DNA of 64,000 nt from Neoscytalidium dimidiatum. Its lineage: Eukaryota; Ascomycota; Dothideomycetes; Botryosphaeriales; Botryosphaeriaceae. The notes under the pieces were generated by a model that saw nothing but the letters and a program-made list of their open reading frames with translations, was not told the origin of the DNA and searched no databases. Position 1 is the stretch's first letter. Each line of letters starts with the position of its first letter. Below, one piece after another: positions 57,489-64,000 of the stretch. The position numbers and the translations under genes are program-made. The DNA lies in assembly GCA_037367355.1 (NCBI GenBank), contig CM074706.1, positions 558,001 through 622,000 on the forward strand, given 5' to 3'.

Positions 57489-58777
57489 GCTGGGGGAGTT
57501 CAGAGCGTGGCTGGCTCGCGCCGGGGGAAAGAGGGTTTGCTGGGCGCAGGGCAGGTGCGAGCCAGTGGAGATGAGGCTGAAAGAGAGAGCTGCCAAACAG
57601 AGGTCTTACCAAAAGATGAAAGATCAGGGTCACGACATGACATGAGCTGACGGCTGGCGGCAGCGAGATGCGGAGAGGGTCGGAGCCTGGCACGCAGCAG
57701 AGTCAGCGGTCGGTCAGACGTCTCCATCGCAAGGCCAGGGTTCACGATACAACCGGGGGGCTGCACTCACGGGAAACTGTGTCGCGGAACGACAGCCGGT
57801 GCGCAAAGGGCCGGCGTGGGCCAGGGTTCGATCGAGAATGCGCGCTGGGACTGGTGGGAAGCGCAGGGGAAAGCGTGTCGCCTGCGCCGTTGGGAGCGAT
57901 GATTGAGAGGAGAAGATGAAAGTCGTATGATGGAGGTGGGATAATCAGACCACCCGCTTGGTGGCGCCTGCGCCGGCCAAGGGTGCGCGCGCATTAGGCG
58001 CGCCCGCCTTTACCTTACGCAGCACGGCAGCCACACCCACTCGCCTTCGCCCACACGCGGCCTGGAGAGCGGTGCGAGGAGCCACGGACGGTTTTGCACC
58101 GCGCGGCTGCACAGCGGCGGCCGGCCTGCGAGATGGGACTGCTGCTTGCTGCCTGCCGCCCCGCTGCTCGCTGCTTATCCGCCTGCGTGCTGCCACTGCC
58201 TGCTGCGTTCTCCGTCGGTCGCTCGCTCCCGAGTGGGCCGAGCTACATACAGGAGGCGGCTGCCAGGCACGAATTGGCGGCCAGCTGGGCTAGGCCAGCT
58301 CAGGCTCAGGCGCGCAATCCAGGCCAGCCCCAGCTTGCTCGCGCGTCCGCCACAAGCTTCCGCGCAACTGGCACTGCACTGGCAGCTGGCGCCGGCACCG
58401 CTGCTCGAACGCTCGCCCGAACGCGCCCGCTCCGCTCCGCACCGCACCGCACCGCCTCGGCAGCCCGGCAGCCTCACCTCTGCTGATGCCTGTCGCATGT
58501 AGATGAGAGTCGCCACTCGCGCGCCGGCATGCACCACCATCGCCTTGCGTCGCCGTGGCACCGCGCCGGACGCAGCATACAAAAGCAGTCGCCTCCGCCC
58601 GCGAGGCTCAGCGCTGTTCTCATGCCACTGTCGTGAGTCGATTGATCTCCCACTGCCGCTGCTCGCCCGTCGCCCTTGTCAGACCTCACCACCGCGCCCC
58701 CTAAACCAAACCCCGCTGGGAAATCCTGCCCTGCTGTCGACTGACGCATCATGACAGCAGCGCACCATTCGTGCCCG

Positions 58778-58801
58778 GACGACGACGACGACGACGACGA
58801 C
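58778..58801. repeat. (GAC)8 microsatellite
   Basis: Eight uninterrupted GAC units upstream of SREBP. Confidence 0.95.
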
Positions 58802-61458
58802 TGATGATCTTCTATCTCGCCGAGTCCTGCACCGTCCGATCTGCAGTGGAGAGCCGCTTCCGCCTGCCGTGCCAGAACTTCCCAGCGCCCTAGTGACACG
58901 ATGCTCTCCTGCTCGGTTCAGAAGCGATCTGCTCGCACCATACCACTGACCACGCCAGCCGGCCCATGGCAACGCCGCCCCAAACGGGCATTGAAAGCCC
59001 TTTAAGTTTTTTTTCCCCCAGACCGACGCACGCCAGAATACGCGCTCCCAATGCCCTCCCCAACGAACGCCGTTGAAAGGCCCCATCGTCCTGCTCGGAA
59101 ACTTATTCGCATCTCGGGTCCACCACTATTATGCACGCGACTCTCATCCGGGCGAAAGGAAACCAGCCCTCCATGCTCCTATAGCGCCTTGAAGTTGTAC
59201 CAAGTCTCCGATTTGGCCCCCGAGCAAGATTTTTCTTGAATCCTTCCAGGGCTAGCTTGCTGCCGTACGCCGACCACCATCTTCCATGTGCGCATGATTA
59301 TGGGGCAATCCCACCGAAGGTCAGGGCCACATCGGCCGAGAGGACGGCGCCTGTCCACGACCCTTGCCGCAGTGCCCATCTGAAGCTGTGCCGCTAAGGG
59401 GGGGCACAGAACACCGCGTAATTGCACCGGCTGCTTTTTTTTTTCTTTTTTTTCCCCTAATCTCACACATGCCGATTCCTTCCAGCGAGCGGGCTGCTGC
59501 AGCTACGACCTTCCCTTATGCCGTAAGCGTCATGGAGATTTTTGCTGCGAGTGGGTCTGCAGATGTGATGGACGCAGAGCCTTACCACGTCAGCAAGTGT
59601 GCGGCGCAGCACCGGCCCATCACGTCTGGCCATCTCGCATCTGCCTCATCAATATACCCCTCCGCCGCGGAATCGGGATCTCATGAATAGCGGACACGAC
59701 CCGACCGACTGGTAAGTGAGCTTGTTCCAAGTCCCTGCGTTGGCTATAACGGTATGGCCATTGCTCCCTTGTAGGGCAGTGAGAATTGAAGCCCGTCTCG
59801 TATGTGGAGCTTGGAGAAGAAAAAGGCCGATGTTAAAACGACGACTGAAGAAAATGGTCCAATGACTCTCGTACCACATCCTCGGGTCACGTCGGTTATG
59901 GGCAGATGGTGGTCAGGAGAAGGTAGTGACTGTGGCTCGTCTCGATCTCGCGCTCCAAATGACTCTGTTCGGCCCTCTCACATATGTCTCTGCGCAACTT
60001 CTTACACACCGCTCCGTGGGCTATGATCTGGAATTCGTCCTATTAAGATTCAATGCGAACGCGATGATCCTTGGCACTGTGTTGTATAGCGATCCTTTGC
60101 GTTGTGAGCGTCCAATCGGTCCTTCAAGATATTTGATCATGTCTTTCGTTCATGCAGACGTCGTTCGTATCTGCGTCAAAGCGTACAACGCGAGCATAGA
60201 CAGTGGTCGCGCAGATTTGCTCCAACTGGGATACAGGCGAAAAGCCGCGATGTCTTCCAAACTCTGCATTCGTGAGAGGGGGCGGTGAATACCGGAATCT
60301 GAGCCGGATGCTACCTCAAGGTCCACGAGGCTTGCAAGGAATTATCTGTGATAAGCACAAGCGGAGAATGCGGTTGCACCTGGACGATATGCTGCGGATG
60401 AGTCTGCCTTCTACGCATGCGTGTTTCTTACCTTGCATCGTCGTACTGCTGCTTGCTACCGTCGATCTACCATTGACGACGCCATCGCTACGGGTAGGAC
60501 AAGATGCACGGCGATATAGTCTACGAGCTGTAGGTACATCGTACATATGCATCTGGCGCCTAACACGGGAGCGTGCGCCTTGACAGCCCGCAGCCGCGTT
60601 CTGCGCGCCGGCTACGGCAGCTGCAACAATCCTGCGCCCTCCATCCGGTCCCCATCCTTTCGTTTCCCATGAGCCACACCGTTGGAAACGCCCCCAAGAT
60701 AGAATCAAACTCAGAATTTGGCTGGCAGGTGTCTTACTCTGGCATGACACGTGGCGAGGGGAGCGTACGTCGCCACACATCTGCAGACGGACAAGCAGGC
60801 GTACGGAAGGGCATGTTGGTAACGCAAGCAGGGAAACTTGCATACATGAGATCTATCTCATTCGAACGTACCCCGTTCCGGTTCTGGCGCCGCCTGCGCA
60901 TCCACGACGACGGGATTGGTCCTCAAACGGGTGGGCTCGGTTGATTCGCTGCCGTGTTGCGCTTGACGGACCTCACTCTTGATCATCGCGCCATTGCGCG
61001 CCCACATGCACGCATGTTCGTAAGCCCATCGAAACCCCGATGCTCTGCTCAGACGACGGCCACGAATATGTCAGCTATGGAGGACCGAGTCTTACTCGAC
61101 CGGCTTTTCTGCTTTTACCATTGCATCAGTGGAATGGATATGCCGGCACGCCGGCCCGATCGTGAGATTTGCTGCATCCAGTGGGCTGACGATGAATAAT
61201 AATCTCCAGAGGTGCTGTGAGAGGATGATATCTCGGGTGAAGTTCGAAAACAAAACGACCAACAGATGGATTGGGATCTCGCGTAAACCGCCGTTCGTGG
61301 TACCAGACGGCTGGGAAAGACACGAAAGAAGGGCAGGTGCATAAAAGACACGTGCGAGATGCTCCAAACACAGACTGATTCTCAGTCATACGGGCGTACG
61401 CTGCTGAGCGACTGCTGCGGGTGCTGTGATACTTGAGATGCAGCCATGGTAGAACGGT

Positions 61459-61872
61459 TCAATCACAGCTTGTCCCAATCTTTCTGCTGATTTCAGCGGC
61501 CACGTGAGATGCAAGCCCACCAGTAGGAGGCGGCGCGTGCAATCGTCCAAACGGGGTGTCTACTCGGAGAGGCGTGCCGACTTGCGCAGCTGAGGCTGTT
61601 GCGCAACTAACGCTCGGGTAATTGGCAGCGGCAGGCGGCGTAGATGACATAGCAGCAGACGCAGGACAACGCAGCACAGGACTAAGAGTTTCTGGAATGA
61701 TTATGCCGTAGCGCCGTTGTAACGCTTCCTCTGACGAGAGTTTCTGGAGAACTGCGTTTGTGGTTGGCTGGATGGGCGGCGTGTCCACTGGTTCGTGGCG
61801 CGTGGAACGCACGTGAAGCTTCTCTAGCGTATATTGACCGATTGATTTCCAAGCGGCAATCTGCGGCAGCAT
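61459..61872 (-). CDS. Hypothetical 137-aa ORF
   Basis: Open from ATG 61872 and without stops for about 30 codons further upstream. The first half has a credible protein look: MLPQIAAWKSIGQYTLEKLH, then TTNAVLQKLSSEEALQRRYG. The second half is Ala/Pro/Ser-rich. No named domain, and no splice evidence beyond chance GTAAGG and CAG sites. It could be a lineage-specific gene, a decayed gene or chance. Confidence 0.3.
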   Translation of the reverse strand: MLPQIAAWKSIGQYTLEKLHVRSTRHEPVDTPPIQPTTNAVLQKLSSEEALQRRYGIIIPETLSPVLRCPASAAMSSTPPAAANYPSVSCATASAAQVGTPLRVDTPFGRLHAPPPTGGLASHVAAEISRKIGTSCD

Positions 61873-64000
61873 CACCTTACTCGCATATCTGTCAACGGCC
61901 CATCCTCCAGACTTCGCGGATGCGGGCTCGGCCGCACAGTGATTCTGCGGCGGGCCCAATGGCTGATTGGTCAGCGTTTATGCTCAAGTCGTTGGTTCCG
62001 CTGTTTTAACGGGCGTTGCATAAAGATTGTGTGGTGGATCTTGATCGCACCGAGGCGGGAGGGTCGATGCTGCTCCGGACCCAGATCTCGTATTTAACGG
62101 GGACGCCGATGCGGTGTGCCTGGAGCTCAGTTGGCAGCGAAATAGGAACTCGAAGTAAGACCCAGCGGTGGAGTGGATGAGCTCCCAGAACTCGCAAGGC
62201 GGATCGAGCGGATCGGAAAGTCTTCCGCGATTCGTCAAGGGGTTTCCCCCGGATCCGCCGGACGGGCTGCTGGGTGATGGGCCAGCGTCATCGAGGGCCG
62301 CTCTCGAATAGGCACGGATTATGGCTGGGCCATATTGAGATAAAGTTTCAACGTGACAGAGCGGCAAAGGCGCACGCCTGGCGCATGGTCTGCCCGGCAC
62401 CGCCATCGGACATGCGGCATTGCAACATGGTGGCGAGATGAGAAACAACGCGTGCGTCGTGTTGTCTCCAGCAGGGAGCACGGGCGAGGCTGGGTGGTGC
62501 AGGCGGTGTTGCGGTTGCCGAACGGCCCGTCTGACAGCTGGTTCCCACGGCGGCGCGCTGGTGAAGCAGGCCACCCTGCTCGGGGGCCCACGGCGGCCGA
62601 AACGGGCAGCGAGAAACGCAGGTCGGCCACATCAATTCCCTTTCGAACGGTGAAGATAGGCAGAGCCGGAATTGCATCTCTGGATTTTGACGCACGTCGA
62701 GCCATTCAGAATTTGAGACAACAGCCGGGAGCCTGGACGATAAAAGACAGCCGCTATAGGCAATACAATAGGAGAGAATGTGGGCCGCAGGCAGGACGTT
62801 CGCTGCCCGCGCATGTGTCATGACAGAGGCCCTAAGCAGTAAGCTTATGAGCAGTCGGCGATGCGGCAGGGAACAGCCCTGTCGAGCGTCGATTTGCGAT
62901 GTTCCCGAAGGAGAGGAACGCGAGCAAGAACAACCTTAACAAAGCCAGCCTTTCGATAGATTGAGCCAAAACCTGGATACGGTTGGCATGTGCTGGCTCA
63001 ATGAATAATGGCTCCGGGGCGATTTCTGGCAAGTGCTGCCGCGAATCCGACTGCAGTCGGTGCCGTCAGGGGCTTCAAGGTTCGAGATCTGGTCCCTGAT
63101 GCGGTTGGGGCCTCCTCAACCGGTTCCGGCTGCACCTTACCGCCACGCTCTCCGGCGCCTGGACAAGCATTTGCGCTGGGCGAAAAACAATGAGCCGATT
63201 CTCGTTGGCCGATGAAGATCGCCGGGCGCGTTTCGGCGAATGGGCGCCGCCGGGGCAGACCCCAGCCGACCAAACTCTTCTCTGGCACCAGAGAGCGCCC
63301 TGCCGTGCGCCTAGCCGTCTCGATCGAGAATTTGTCGTCGCCGGAAAAGGCTCAACGGCTCATTAGCGCAGACCCCTGCGGACGCGGCAGTTGCGCTGGG
63401 CGGTTGGAGCGTAGAGCGTGGAGCGCAGCGGCCTGGGTGCCTGGCACGACCAAAACGGGCGAACGGCCTCCGAATGCGGAACACGCGGAGATCTGCAACA
63501 GGGCGACCGTGCCAGCATGGGATTCACAGGGTTTGGGGCAGAGGCTCGGCTAGGGCGCCCTCGCCGGCGCAGCTCCCCAGCCATGCGCTCGATTCATCGC
63601 GCTGCAGCGAAGCCCCTTACGCCTCTCACCAGCTACTCGCTACCCGCTGCCCGCTGCCCGTCTGGCCGTATGGCCGTATGGCCGTATGGGTGCCGCACTG
63701 CTGGGGAAGAAGCCAAGGGTCGCCGGCCAGTTGCGACCGTGTGCCGTTAGTATTGCGGGGCTGGGGGGCGCACAGGTTCGGCTGCCGTGGTCGCGGTCGG
63801 ACTGGAGGCCAGAAGCCCTCGGCGACAGATGGCAGATGCACGATCGCATATCGGATGCACTGGGTGATGGCAGTAGCTGCTTGCGGCTAGGCGGGAGATT
63901 TATTCAGGGTCTGCGCGCTGAGTCGAGGTGCAGCGCGTTCGAGCTGGATGAGGGATTCCAAAACATCAGACGTTTCTGATGCGGGCGTCTGAGCGGGAAG

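Larger units (their letters stand above)
57489..64000. other. 6.5-kb interval without a defensible gene
   Basis: 57489-59000 is GC-rich probable SREBP promoter/leader, with a (GAC)8 tract at 58778-58801. Beyond 59,000 there are only short ORFs in conflicting frames, except the ORF described at 61459-61872. From 62,000 onward many Arg/Ala-rich ORFs overlap on both strands, typical of non-coding GC-rich DNA. Short direct repeats (GGCCGTAT)x3 lie at about 63663-63690. Confidence 0.5.

Noticed and set aside
62319..63980. Numerous 60-157-codon ORFs at the right edge
   Set aside because: All are Arg/Ala/Gly/Pro-rich, overlap on both strands and show no motif or splice consistency.
1..64000. Secondary-metabolite cluster, transposon, CRISPR or virus-like element
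   Set aside because: No PKS/NRPS/terpene core enzyme, transposase, reverse transcriptase, integrase, regular direct-repeat array or capsid-like protein is visible; genes are dispersed housekeeping or regulatory types.

Overview
The window is nuclear DNA of a filamentous ascomycete (Pezizomycotina; a Dothideomycete is my best guess, by inference). Most introns are short (46-90 nt) with GT...CTAAC/CTGAC...AG signals. The gene set is typically fungal: GH72 GPI-anchored glucanosyltransferase, membrane-bound SREBP, Clr5-ankyrin protein, Ssn3/Cdk8, Pom1-class DYRK kinase and Pex24-type peroxin. There are no operons. I saw no transposon, CRISPR array, rRNA or tRNA; my tRNA scan was by eye.

Layout: 1-1541 is the 3' part of an indoleamine 2,3-dioxygenase (+). 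3634-8026 is a Pom1-like DYRK kinase (-), divergent from a dysferlin-domain peroxin (+, 9532-11649). 11650-15541 is gene-poor, with one speculative spliced ORF and one speculative single-exon ORF. Then come GEL/GH72 (+, 15542-16918), an 11-exon Obg-like GTPase (+, 17593-19544), dynactin p25 (-, 19885-21060) and a MetE-like zinc enzyme (-, 21546-23143). Ssn3/Cdk8 (-, 24980-26247) is divergent from a Vps73/Ybr241c-like sugar transporter (+, 27291-28874). 30111-30284 holds a zinc-finger remnant, followed by a related intact gene (+, 30820-31799). Bud32 of KEOPS (-, 32439-33501) and a disordered protein (-, 34632-36269) precede glutamate-cysteine ligase (+, 38552-40834). After a small Cys-containing ORF come a Clr5/ankyrin locus whose Clr5 part is out of frame (+, 42391-45244), a SnoaL-like protein (+, 45843-46226), a golgin-like coiled coil (+, 46766-48769), a BTB-like protein with an RS-like tail (-, 49902-51438), a HAD phosphatase (-, 52423-53433) and SREBP (-, 54238-57488). 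57489-64000 has no gene I can defend.

The genes are a normal mix of housekeeping and signalling functions, not a metabolic cluster. Three are linked to redox, oxygen or tryptophan biology (IDO, GSH1, SREBP), but nothing in the sequence shows co-regulation. The least ordinary signals are the out-of-frame Clr5 halves, a cluster of seven exact TTTTGCAC octamers upstream of that locus, the duplicated unusual zinc-finger module at 30-31.8 kb, and very small exons (10 and 11 nt) in two housekeeping genes. Exon boundaries were set by hand from splice signals and reading frame. All multi-exon models given as likely sum to whole codons.
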